Shown: piece after piece, positions 51,086 through 59,865 of the stretch
Layout of the letters: the number at the start of each line of letters is the position of its first letter
Position numbering within the stretch: the stretch's first letter is position 1
Origin: Bacillus aerolatus
GTDB taxonomy: Bacteria > Bacillota > Bacilli > Bacillales > Domibacillaceae
Assembly (NCBI RefSeq): GCF_009183655.1
Contig: NZ_WEIO01000003.1
Coordinates: forward strand, 1 to 64,000
Direction: 5' to 3'
DNA length: 64,000 bases
The notes under the pieces: generated by a model
What the model saw: the letters and a program-made list of their open reading frames with translations, nothing else
Databases searched by the model: none
What the model was told of the DNA's origin: nothing
Translations under genes and position numbers: made by a program

Positions 51086-52366
51086 TTAAACATTTTGAAC
51101 ATACTTGATTTTGGCTAAATTGCCAAAGTTGTAATAGTCAATATTTGCATCATTAATCACTACACAATTCTTCGTATCAAACACAACTGGCATCTTCATC
51201 TTATTAAAAATTGTTTCTTCATCTAGTTGCTTAAACTCATTATGATCCGTTAATACAAGAATACACTCCGCATCCTGTACTGCTTCCTCAAATGAAGATA
51301 AGTGGAAGTTTACTTGTTGCTGTTGCACGTGCGGATCATAAATACCGATTTTATATCCTTCTGCTTGAAGCAAGCTTAATACATCCATTGCTGGGCTTTC
51401 ACGCACGTCATCAATATTGCCTTTATACGTTAAACCAAAAACTGCGATCTTAGATGCTGTATCAGGAAGCATCTTCTTCACTTGATTGACAACAAATTCA
51501 GGCATAGAGTTGTTAATTCTGCGTGCATCGGAAATTAAGACAGATTGCTCAGGAGCTTTTTCCATAATAAAATACGGATCTACCGCAAGACAATGTCCGC
51601 CTACCCCTGGACCTGGTTGATGCAAATTCACACGCGGATGATGATTTGCAAGCTGGATGACCTCAAGAGCGTTAACATCAAGTTTTTCTGAGATCTTCAC
51701 TAATTCGTTAGCTAATGCAATATTTACATCACGGTAAGTGTTTTCCATCAGCTTGGACATTTCCGCACTGACTGCACTAGTGATCAAGATGTCTCCTGTA
51801 ACAAAGCTTCGGTACACATCAGCTGCTTTTTGAGCAGAAATCTCATTAATACCACCGACAATTCGTGTATTCTCCACCAATTCAATTAAAATTCGTCCAG
51901 GCAGTACGCGTTCCGGGCAATGAGCAAGATAAATATCTTCCCCTGGCTGCCATCCCGCTTCTCTTAAAATAGGTGCTACAACATCATCAATCGTGCGCGG
52001 CGGAATCGTCGACTCTACAATAACCGTATTTCCTTCTTTTAAAAGTGGAATTGCCGCTTTTGTCGCTTCAATCACATAATCAAGATTAGCTGTATTATCT
52101 TCATTATGAGGAGTTGGAACAGCAATGATAAAACAGTTCGCTTCACTAGGCTCTAATTGTGCTCTTAAGTTGCCCGATTCCACGCCGCTTTTTACCAACT
52201 CCTCCAAGCCAACCTCTTCAATATGAATTTCGCCTCTATTTAACTTATCAACAGCTACTGGATTAACATCCACACCGGTAACTTTCCACCCAGCTCTAGC
52301 AAACATAGCAGCTGTCGGCAATCCAATATAACCTAGACCTATTACACATAAGCTTTTATTACTCAT
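51086..52366 (-). CDS. UDP-N-acetyl-D-mannosamine/glucosamine 6-dehydrogenase
   Basis: A 426-residue NAD-dependent UDP-sugar dehydrogenase. Rossmann GLGYIGLPTAAMFARAG at residues 9-25. VESTIPPRTIDD, AHCPERVLPG and the catalytic Cys in GPGVGGHCLAVDPYF identify the WecC-like group. The C-terminal UDP-binding domain has FGLTYKGNIDDVRESPA. It oxidises the C6 hydroxyl to give an acidic amino sugar (UDP-ManNAcA or UDP-GlcNAcA), so the polymer is probably anionic. It abuts the preceding glycosyltransferase by one shared base. Confidence 0.92.
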   Translation of the reverse strand: MSNKSLCVIGLGYIGLPTAAMFARAGWKVTGVDVNPVAVDKLNRGEIHIEEVGLEELVKSGVESGNLRAQLEPSEANCFIIAVPTPHNEDNTANLDYVIEATKAAIPLLKEGNTVIVESTIPPRTIDDVVAPILREAGWQPGEDIYLAHCPERVLPGRILIELVENTRIVGGINEISAQKAADVYRSFVTGDILITSAVSAEMSKLMENTYRDVNIALANELVKISEKLDVNALEVIQLANHHPRVNLHQPGPGVGGHCLAVDPYFIMEKAPEQSVLISDARRINNSMPEFVVNQVKKMLPDTASKIAVFGLTYKGNIDDVRESPAMDVLSLLQAEGYKIGIYDPHVQQQQVNFHLSSFEEAVQDAECILVLTDHNEFKQLDEETIFNKMKMPVVFDTKNCVVINDANIDYYNFGNLAKIKYVQNV

Positions 52367-53595
52367 TACCTTGCCACCTTTTTGATTTCGTTCACATATT
52401 TTTCTGCTAAACTCTCCCGGCTAAAGTTTTCTCTTACAAAAGACAGACCATTTTCCCCGAGCTGTTTTTGCAGCTGTTTATTATGATAAAGCTCTAAAAT
52501 CTTTTCTTTAAACTCTTTAGGGTTTTCCGGATCAACATAGTAACCACTGCCACTCTCTTCAACCAACTCCCGGGCGACACCATCGATTCCCAGTAAAATG
52601 GGCTTAGCACAAGACATATAATCAAACACTTTATTTGGATAGACCGTTTTAAACGTATCTATCTTTTTCAATACCGCCGTACAAATATCCGATGCATTAC
52701 AAAAATCGGCAATCACTTTTTTAGGCTGGGAATCAACAAATAATACATTGTTTAATCCTTCGTCTTTGGCCCGCTTGATAAGCTCTTTCTTTTGCATTCC
52801 GTCGCCGACAAGCATAAAGATAATATCTTTTTGATCTTCACACTCTTTCGCTACATCAAGCAGAGAATGAAGATGATTGGCCACACCATGAGCCCCTAGA
52901 TACGTAATAACAAACCTACCTTCTAAATTGTACTTATCACGCACCCAGTTTTCCCTTGGCCCCGGCTGAAAAATATCTAAATCTGCCCCATTTGGTATGA
53001 AGATAATTTTGTCTTCTCGAATGCTTTTTTTGTCTATCAGCGTTTGTTTAAAAGCAGGCGTGAGCACGTTAATTTTGTCTGCGAATTTATACGAAAGCTT
53101 TTCAACTAAATAGGCTATATTTATAATCAGCTTATTGTTTAACACGCCTGTATCAATCGCTGATTCGGGCCACAAATCTCTGATTTCAAAGACCATTGGC
53201 ATTCGTTTAAATAGTTTAGCAAGCAGGCCGGTAATACCAACGAACAGAGGTGGCGATGTAACGATCATGACATCATGCTTTTTAACTTTAAATAAAATTG
53301 CAGATAAGGAGGAAAAAGTAAAAGAGAAATATCCCCATAAACGGCCAACAAAAGATTTGTTGTATGCTTCAGACACATATGTCCGGAGCACCGTTGTCTT
53401 TTCGGAATACTTCTCTTCTACAATCCATTTACCTTTATATTTCTCTTTTTTCTGGCCAGTCGCGTAGTGTACCGTTCCTGCCACAACAGTAATTTCATGA
53501 CCCATTTCTTCCCAATACTTGACGAATTGATTAAAGCGAGAGCCGCCTGGATCGTCTTTGCCTAAAAAATATTGATGCAAAACTAATATTTTCAC
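52366..53595 (-). CDS. Glycosyltransferase family 4, WbuB-like
   Basis: A 409-residue retaining GT-B enzyme. An N-terminal acceptor domain (ILVLHQYFLGKDDPGGSRFN) with TSPPLFVGITGLL and FEIRDLWPESAI typical of WbuB-like GTs precedes a C-terminal donor domain with FIPNGADLDIFQPG and VYPNKVFDYMSCAKPILLG (the E of the usual EX7E is replaced in this region by D/C context). It probably adds N-acetyl-fucosamine or a related sugar. GTG at 53595 is preferred after AAAGGA; the frame starts at 53604. Confidence 0.88.
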   Translation of the reverse strand: MKILVLHQYFLGKDDPGGSRFNQFVKYWEEMGHEITVVAGTVHYATGQKKEKYKGKWIVEEKYSEKTTVLRTYVSEAYNKSFVGRLWGYFSFTFSSLSAILFKVKKHDVMIVTSPPLFVGITGLLAKLFKRMPMVFEIRDLWPESAIDTGVLNNKLIINIAYLVEKLSYKFADKINVLTPAFKQTLIDKKSIREDKIIFIPNGADLDIFQPGPRENWVRDKYNLEGRFVITYLGAHGVANHLHSLLDVAKECEDQKDIIFMLVGDGMQKKELIKRAKDEGLNNVLFVDSQPKKVIADFCNASDICTAVLKKIDTFKTVYPNKVFDYMSCAKPILLGIDGVARELVEESGSGYYVDPENPKEFKEKILELYHNKQLQKQLGENGLSFVRENFSRESLAEKYVNEIKKVAR

Positions 53596-53608
53596 AAGTA
53601 ACATCCTT

Positions 53609-55684
53609 TTATTTCATATTAAAAATGTTGTCGCCGCCAATTTTATTTAAATTTACTTCTAATTCTCCAATTGTTACTTTTCCATTGTCTAACGAGACAA
53701 AATGCTTTGCTTCGGCTGCTCCAATAACCGTTACAAATCGTAAAGATTGATCAGCCCCACATTCCAGAACAGCTTGTGGAAACGGCTCTTTATAACCATA
53801 GTAGAGAGACCTCCACCCTTTCAATGGTCGTTCTGATCCTTTGTACAGCCCAGAAGAAAATGACTGTGTACAGTACGTCGTCAATTTCCATTGTTCTGTA
53901 GAATCAATACTAACCCTCCACTCATTGTCAGAGAACTTTTCTACATTTTGTACCCCGAATAGCCAGCTTAATGAAACTTTATCATTGGAGAACTTTCCGA
54001 AAAGATCATCAACCACAATCCATTGATCTCCGCTTTCTAAAATACCCCGTCTATGAGTGATCTCACCGTAGCCGGAATGCTCGCCTTCAAACAATTGATA
54101 CTGAAGACGCTGAGAAAATGCAAGAGCTTTCGATTTTGTCCAGTTTAACCAAATAAATCGGGATGCTTTTTTCATCTGATCTTGATTATTTATCGTGACA
54201 GTATTATGAGAAGCAGTCCCATTAAAATACAGAATATGATCCATGTCTGTATTATAAGAAAACGTGCCCGCATCGGCTAAAATGTTTTTCCCTTTATGCC
54301 ATAGATCAAAATGAAGCATATCCGCTTGAGCAGGCCTGTGTTTATAAGTGGTACAGCGAATCATTCCAAATGATTCCTCATTCCGAATCGTATAATATCC
54401 ACCTTTTTCGAAGGAAGAAGACTGTTGATTCAAGTTCGATGCCGGAGCGGCAAGTGCGTTATCTCCTGACAACCAGTATACAATTTCGCTAACAGACTCT
54501 TCTTTATATAATAATTCACCATTTGTAACATACCAGGCAGCTTGAAGAGCTGGACGATGATCGAGGTATTCACACGAAGTCAATGGGTGAATATAAGCCC
54601 CATCATTCATGCCATAATTAGGCAGACGCCCAGACGGAAGTTCTTGATGTTGATACATAAACAAAATAGTTTGACGAAATCGTTGAACAAATGACTCTTC
54701 AAATAAATCATTATTAATCTGGCCCAAGCGCAACACCCAAGTTAAACCTTGGATTGCCAGCCGCTGATAATTCATCGAATGTTGAATGTAAGAACCATCT
54801 TCATATATTTGCCACATAGCCTCAGACTGTATATATTTCTTGCCTTTTTTTCTCCACTTTTCTGCTTTATCAAAGTACGGAAAAAGCATTCCCGCTGTAT
54901 ACATGCCCGCAGCTTCTGATAAGGAATGATTATTCTTTACTGATTTAAGAGCAAATGAAAAGTGCTTTTCAACATGATCCGCATGATGGTAAATTGCCTT
55001 GAGCATTAACTCAATTCTATTTTCAGTTGTAAATGGGTGATCAAGAAAAGCAAACAACCCAAACGTCCAAGCCATAAGCCGCAAAGACATCTCTTGACCA
55101 CATTTATAATTGGGACCAAGTTCTGGAGGGTTTTTATCAATAAAATCTTCGAAATATGCCCAAAATGTTTCTACATATTTATCCTCGCCAGCAACCGCGT
55201 AGGCCCTAACTAAAGGATAGACAAATAAAAAACGCGATAATTCCCATATCCATTTAATATCGCCAAAGTCACTTCCTAAATCAGCGATAGCCGCCCAATG
55301 CTGATCAGCCGGCGCAGAATTTTTATTAGCTGGATTGTAGTGCCACTCCAGCTCATCATAGCTGAATAGGTGCTGGCTAAAGTATCGAAATTTGTGCTCA
55401 CAAATATCATCGGCTTCCGCAATCGCCTGATCCAACTGAAAAACTTCTTTCATATCTTTGTAACCGCTTGGTGTTGCTGAGAAAAAGTATCTCTTTCTTG
55501 ATTCTTGTAGTAATGCCGTTAAGTCTCTTGTTTCCGTTAGATTTGTGCTCAAATCAATTTCTGAATAAGAAAAAGCCGGGAATTGCTTCTGTAACAATCC
55601 CAGCTTTTTTTCAAGTTCGTATTTAATTCTAAAAGCAGTCCAGTCAAGCCCCATATTACGAATAATCTCTAGTTTATCCTTCAT
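53609..55684 (-). CDS. Heparinase II/III family protein (polysaccharide lyase-like)
   Basis: A 691-residue two-domain protein. An alpha/alpha toroid (about 1-350: ELSRFLFVYPLVRAYAV, SLRLMAWTFGLFAF, NHSLSEAAGMYTAGMLFP, YIQHSMNYQRLAIQGL) is followed by a beta-sandwich of the heparinase II/III type (from about 400: MLHFDLWHKGKNILADAGTF, SHNTVTINNQDQ). No signal peptide is seen. Such genes accompany WbuB/WecC-type transferases in many capsule loci; the role may be trimming or modification of uronate-containing polymer. The Tyr/His catalytic candidates (HSMNYQR) are present. Confidence 0.87.
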   Translation of the reverse strand: MKDKLEIIRNMGLDWTAFRIKYELEKKLGLLQKQFPAFSYSEIDLSTNLTETRDLTALLQESRKRYFFSATPSGYKDMKEVFQLDQAIAEADDICEHKFRYFSQHLFSYDELEWHYNPANKNSAPADQHWAAIADLGSDFGDIKWIWELSRFLFVYPLVRAYAVAGEDKYVETFWAYFEDFIDKNPPELGPNYKCGQEMSLRLMAWTFGLFAFLDHPFTTENRIELMLKAIYHHADHVEKHFSFALKSVKNNHSLSEAAGMYTAGMLFPYFDKAEKWRKKGKKYIQSEAMWQIYEDGSYIQHSMNYQRLAIQGLTWVLRLGQINNDLFEESFVQRFRQTILFMYQHQELPSGRLPNYGMNDGAYIHPLTSCEYLDHRPALQAAWYVTNGELLYKEESVSEIVYWLSGDNALAAPASNLNQQSSSFEKGGYYTIRNEESFGMIRCTTYKHRPAQADMLHFDLWHKGKNILADAGTFSYNTDMDHILYFNGTASHNTVTINNQDQMKKASRFIWLNWTKSKALAFSQRLQYQLFEGEHSGYGEITHRRGILESGDQWIVVDDLFGKFSNDKVSLSWLFGVQNVEKFSDNEWRVSIDSTEQWKLTTYCTQSFSSGLYKGSERPLKGWRSLYYGYKEPFPQAVLECGADQSLRFVTVIGAAEAKHFVSLDNGKVTIGELEVNLNKIGGDNIFNMK

Positions 55685-55747
55685 TTTGCTCTCCTTTTAA
55701 AATAAATTAGGGATTAGATTTTCCTCAATTATTTAATACTGTGAAAG

Positions 55748-56854
55748 CTACTTGCTGTAAATAGATTTGAGTATATTGGAATAATGGCTAAAAAAGTACT
55801 GGTTTTTTATACTTTTACAGTTATTAGATTTGTCTGCTATATCATTGGGATTAATTAACAAAAAATCAAAAAGTTTTTCTAAATCTTCTTCTCCACTAGC
55901 ATCAATGTTATAACCTATTTCTAATTTCGATACGCAGTCCGAAAGTTTTGTATCTTTAGCAACAATGATCGGTCGTTCAGAAACTATAGCTTCATAAAGC
56001 TTATTTGGCAAGGCTACTCGGACATTTTTAATTTTTGTGTCGTAAACAGAATAAATTATATCTACGGACTCATATAATTTTTTTATGTCCTTCTTATAAT
56101 CATACTTTCCAAAAAAAGAAATATTATCATTTTCTAAGTATTCATTTTTAAGAGAAATGTAGTCTGGGCCGTCCCCAGCAATCATTACTTTTACATTTTT
56201 TCTTTTACAAACATTTAATAGGTTAATAAGTTGCTGTTTATATCTTACTACACCGATGAAGCCAATTCTAAACTCTGAAGATTTGGGAGGAGTAATATCC
56301 TTATAGTATTCTTCATCTGGAACATTTGGTATTAGGATGTATTTTTCCTTATCAATTTTACCTTGGTAATAATCCTCCCAAAAATACGGAGATGTTAAAA
56401 TAAGGGAATCGACATTTTTTAATAATTTCTTTTCCAAAAACGAAAGGAATTTTCTAAAGAAATTAGCCTTAAAAGAAGAGCTATCATTGTAAACATATTT
56501 ATGCAAATCGGCAACTTCATAGATTACTTCTACATTTTTTGAGAACAAAAATTTATATAAAGATACAATAAAAAGCATATCTAGGTTACCAACGTGTATT
56601 TTGTTTGGCTTTTCTCTATTGAAATTATTAAAAGCCGTAAACATAAAGGTTAATAAAAATAATATTCTACTTTTACTAAATTCACTTCTCAATATATTTT
56701 TTTCTCCAATCACTTCTACAAGTTCATCACTATTAAATACATTATTAGGTCTTTCAGCATATACAACCTGCGTCGAACCAACTTTATTGGCCACTTTTAT
56801 CCTTTTTACAAATCTAGGATCCGGAAAATGGGAAAGCAGAAAAGTTATTTTCAA
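55748..56854 (-). CDS. Glycosyltransferase, family 4-like
   Basis: A 368-residue GT-B glycosyltransferase: LVLIPNVPDEEY-type hinge (YILIPNVPDEEYYKDI), FRIGFIGVVRYKQQLINLL, VMIAGDGPDYISLK, and a donor loop ALPNKLYEAIVSERPIIV containing the conserved Glu. Very AT-rich with poor codon bias relative to the flanking eps genes, suggesting acquisition with the flippase and polymerase as a serotype-like cassette. It overlaps the flippase gene by 4 bp. Confidence 0.85.
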   Translation of the reverse strand: MKITFLLSHFPDPRFVKRIKVANKVGSTQVVYAERPNNVFNSDELVEVIGEKNILRSEFSKSRILFLLTFMFTAFNNFNREKPNKIHVGNLDMLFIVSLYKFLFSKNVEVIYEVADLHKYVYNDSSSFKANFFRKFLSFLEKKLLKNVDSLILTSPYFWEDYYQGKIDKEKYILIPNVPDEEYYKDITPPKSSEFRIGFIGVVRYKQQLINLLNVCKRKNVKVMIAGDGPDYISLKNEYLENDNISFFGKYDYKKDIKKLYESVDIIYSVYDTKIKNVRVALPNKLYEAIVSERPIIVAKDTKLSDCVSKLEIGYNIDASGEEDLEKLFDFLLINPNDIADKSNNCKSIKNQYFFSHYSNILKSIYSK

Positions 56855-58092
56855 TTATTATCATTCCTTAATGGCAAATTAGACTTTTTTAGATTTCTAA
56901 GAACAAAAAAAGTCTGAATACAATTTTTTGAAAGATACACTAAAATTAAAGAAAAAATATAACCTTTGAGTTCGAAAATCTCAATTAAAAAAGAAGAGAG
57001 TACTATTATTCCAATTAAAGAACTCAAATCTATTAATATTTTTGAAGTATCTTTTATATAAACCATGGTTAATCCTCTTAAAAAAAGATCCAATAAAATT
57101 ATTGGCTGTAACAACGATATTAACAATAAATACGGAGTTATTTCACTGCTATACTCTCTATAAAATATTTTTACTACAAAAGGGGTGAGCATGAATATAA
57201 AAATACCTGTAGTCAATAACGTTAATAAAGTAAAGATACTAACTTGTAATAAGTATTTGCCTTCTATAGCAACCTTTTTATTAGAAAGATAACTAAAAAC
57301 CATATTAGACACAGCTCCAAGAGGGAACATAATTAACATTCCTAGAATTGATCCTGTATAAAATATAGCTAGATAATCTTCCTCTAAAAAAAAAGGAATT
57401 ATAATCCGATCAATATATTTTAAACCTACAGTTGATAACATAAGTGCCATCATCACTGTAAAGCTCTTAATTTCTTTGATCGTGTATAACCAAATTTGAT
57501 ATAGATTGATAAAACAAAACGATGATCTATATACATATAATAATAATATAGTAGAGATCAATTCCGGAATAATTATAAAGAAAAAAGGGTCTTTTATATT
57601 AAAATAATTTAAGTGAGAAAAAAGAATTAGCATGCTTGCAAATAATAAATTTATGAAATTAGTTATTAAAAGATATTTAAACTTTAAATTCTTATATGGA
57701 AAAGCCATTAAAAAAGTTTTTAATGATAAAACTAATATATATAACCCATTGATTGTACTAATGTGACTTACAAAAGAGATAACCACTGTGAATATAGCAA
57801 CAATAAAAAACGAGAAATAAAGCGTCCATGAAATGTACTCTTTTTCTTTATTTTTAGTTTTTAAGTCTCTAATAATTAAATTTGATGCTGCTCCAGCTAT
57901 TACTCCACATAGAATATTTGAATAACCTAATACAATTAGAATATTAGCAAACTCATTAGTATATTCTGACGCGATAAAAGGCAACACAAAAATTTGCAAA
58001 GATATTATTCCCACAATATTTGCTAATATATTTATTACACTGCTTTTAAGAAAAAAACCAAAGCCCAGTTTTTTAACTAACTTTTTTATCAT
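56851..58092 (-). CDS. Polysaccharide flippase, Wzx-like (MOP superfamily)
   Basis: 413 residues with about 12 predicted helices and short charged loops (GFGFFLKSSVINILANIVGI start). The order of helices and the RDLKTKNKEKEYISW loop fit the polysaccharide transport branch of the MOP family. It should flip lipid-linked repeat units across the membrane. It overlaps both neighbours. AT-rich like them. Confidence 0.8.
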   Translation of the reverse strand: MIKKLVKKLGFGFFLKSSVINILANIVGIISLQIFVLPFIASEYTNEFANILIVLGYSNILCGVIAGAASNLIIRDLKTKNKEKEYISWTLYFSFFIVAIFTVVISFVSHISTINGLYILVLSLKTFLMAFPYKNLKFKYLLITNFINLLFASMLILFSHLNYFNIKDPFFFIIIPELISTILLLYVYRSSFCFINLYQIWLYTIKEIKSFTVMMALMLSTVGLKYIDRIIIPFFLEEDYLAIFYTGSILGMLIMFPLGAVSNMVFSYLSNKKVAIEGKYLLQVSIFTLLTLLTTGIFIFMLTPFVVKIFYREYSSEITPYLLLISLLQPIILLDLFLRGLTMVYIKDTSKILIDLSSLIGIIVLSSFLIEIFELKGYIFSLILVYLSKNCIQTFFVLRNLKKSNLPLRNDNN

Positions 58093-59401
58093 AACTAAAT
58101 TCCTTTTTTGATATTAAAGATAAAAAGTTTAAAAGATACAACACTAATGCACAAAAAATTAGCGGGTATAGTCCATTAAAAGTTCCTCTAGTTAATAATA
58201 AAAGAAAAATAAAAATTGTAGAACCAAGAACTATACTAAGTATATTGTCAAAGTAATTCACTTTAAATTGTGCATATGCCAAAAAACACCCCAGAAATAA
58301 ACCGATAACAACTCCATTAAATCCAAAATTTAAATAAGCGTCTCCTAAAATAGAAGGGGGAAAAGTAGCACCAACTATATATGCTTCTGGATTTATAATA
58401 GCAGCAAATATTCGTTGTGTTTCTTCTGGTTTGAAATCGAAAATAGTTGAAGGGAAAAGGGTAAGCAATAACCTTAGATATGTATCCCCATCTAGCGAAA
58501 AATTCATATAGTCTTTAATATACATTGCCGTGAAGGTAGCATCATAAAACCAACTTAAGTCTCCACTTTCTAATGATAAAAGATAAGCTTCTTTGTTATT
58601 AAATAAGATTAAGTCAATAAAACCTGAAACACCATCTACCGATTTCATATTATATCTAATAAATTGCCATATAACAAAAAGATGAACAAAGACTGCTGAA
58701 AGGATAAGATACTTTGGATTTATTTTAGGGTTAACCTTCATTCTCCCCATTAAATAAGAAAATGCTATCGCTATAATCTGACTTCTTGTTCCAAAAACAA
58801 ACATCAAAATGAAAAAAGTCGCCGCTAATGATAAAATATACAGCCAATTTATCGAGGCTTTTTTTGATGCAATTAAATAAGTAGGCACTACTAACAAGTA
58901 TGTTAGATAGGTAGATAACAAACTGAAAACAGTATTTTGCGTTTCAAAAAATGCAAATCTTGAGGAAGCTAATAAATTGCTAAGATTCATACCAGAAAAG
59001 TAAATTAAACCTACACTTCCACATAAAGATAAAAAGGACAATTGATTAAAAAGCGTTTGTTTTTTTGTAAGCTCAATATAATTTTCACATTTAATTATTT
59101 TGCTTTTGGCTAATAACATATAAGAAATGATATAAGAGAAAATTACAAAAAGGATAAAAGTTAAGGAATACAAAGAATACTTATTTATTTCCGAAGAATG
59201 AGCCACACTAAACGTAGAAGAAACTAATGTGATGTATTCCTCTTCATAAATATTATATTTTAGCAATGGGATAATGTAAAAAACTAAAACAAACAAAATA
59301 ATAAATGAACTTATAATATAATGTTTATTAAATTTAAACCCTATATACCTAGCTATTAATAAAATAAAAATAATAAGAAATATACATAATAAATAAATCA
59401 T
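58073..59401 (-). CDS. O-antigen/EPS repeat-unit polymerase, Wzy-like
   Basis: A 442-residue membrane protein with about 12 helices and one long extracytoplasmic loop near residues 255-360 (VDGVSGFIDLILFNNKEAYL, DGDTYLRLLLTLFPSTIFDF, GATFPPSILGDAYLNFG). The loop layout and GDAYLNFGFNGVVIG resemble the O-antigen polymerase family. It is identified by architecture and by adjacency to the flippase rather than by strong motifs. GAGGG precedes the ATG. Confidence 0.75.
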   Translation of the reverse strand: MIYLLCIFLIIFILLIARYIGFKFNKHYIISSFIILFVLVFYIIPLLKYNIYEEEYITLVSSTFSVAHSSEINKYSLYSLTFILFVIFSYIISYMLLAKSKIIKCENYIELTKKQTLFNQLSFLSLCGSVGLIYFSGMNLSNLLASSRFAFFETQNTVFSLLSTYLTYLLVVPTYLIASKKASINWLYILSLAATFFILMFVFGTRSQIIAIAFSYLMGRMKVNPKINPKYLILSAVFVHLFVIWQFIRYNMKSVDGVSGFIDLILFNNKEAYLLSLESGDLSWFYDATFTAMYIKDYMNFSLDGDTYLRLLLTLFPSTIFDFKPEETQRIFAAIINPEAYIVGATFPPSILGDAYLNFGFNGVVIGLFLGCFLAYAQFKVNYFDNILSIVLGSTIFIFLLLLTRGTFNGLYPLIFCALVLYLLNFLSLISKKEFSYDKKVS

Positions 59402-59865
59402 ATGCCCTCGCTACTTTTTAAGAATTTTATTTAACGAAATTAATTATATAAATCATTCTTAATTCTCCGTCATGTACAACAATGCTCTTTTCTTGCCTAT
59501 ACTGATACTAAAGGAAAGGGCGAGAGAAACTGTGCCATCATTCAATATGGATAATTTTTTTTATAAAAAAGCTCAATACAAAGATAAAACATTTTTGAAT
59601 TTTCTGCGCTATGTTCTCAATTAATATGAAGACCGATACATCCTCTCACCTTTCCCTTTTGCTGCCAGGCCTTCCTAACTTGAATGCAATAGAACGTTTA
59701 AGGTCTAGCTGAAAGGAAATATGATTATCAGCCACTAATAAAGACCTCCCTGAATCGAATCGGTCCTCTCATTTATGGATGATTTGGACACCTCTCAGAA
59801 GAAGATGCTTCAGTGTATCGATCTTTAGCCGTATCAATCAGAAAATGGAGTTGGACTTATTCCCT
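59402..59865. other. Gap between the epsC-like gene and the polymerase gene
   Basis: 464 bp, unusual inside an EPS operon. Minus-strand frames are broken; a GTGTCCAAATCATCC-type stretch near 59780-59840 could be debris of an older gene. No terminator, promoter or RNA is clear. It marks the boundary between the conserved and the AT-rich variable parts of the locus. Confidence 0.45.

Noticed and set aside
59402-59865. Insertion sequence remnant between epsC-like and polymerase genes
   Set aside because: No terminal inverted repeats, direct repeats or transposase motif could be recognised.
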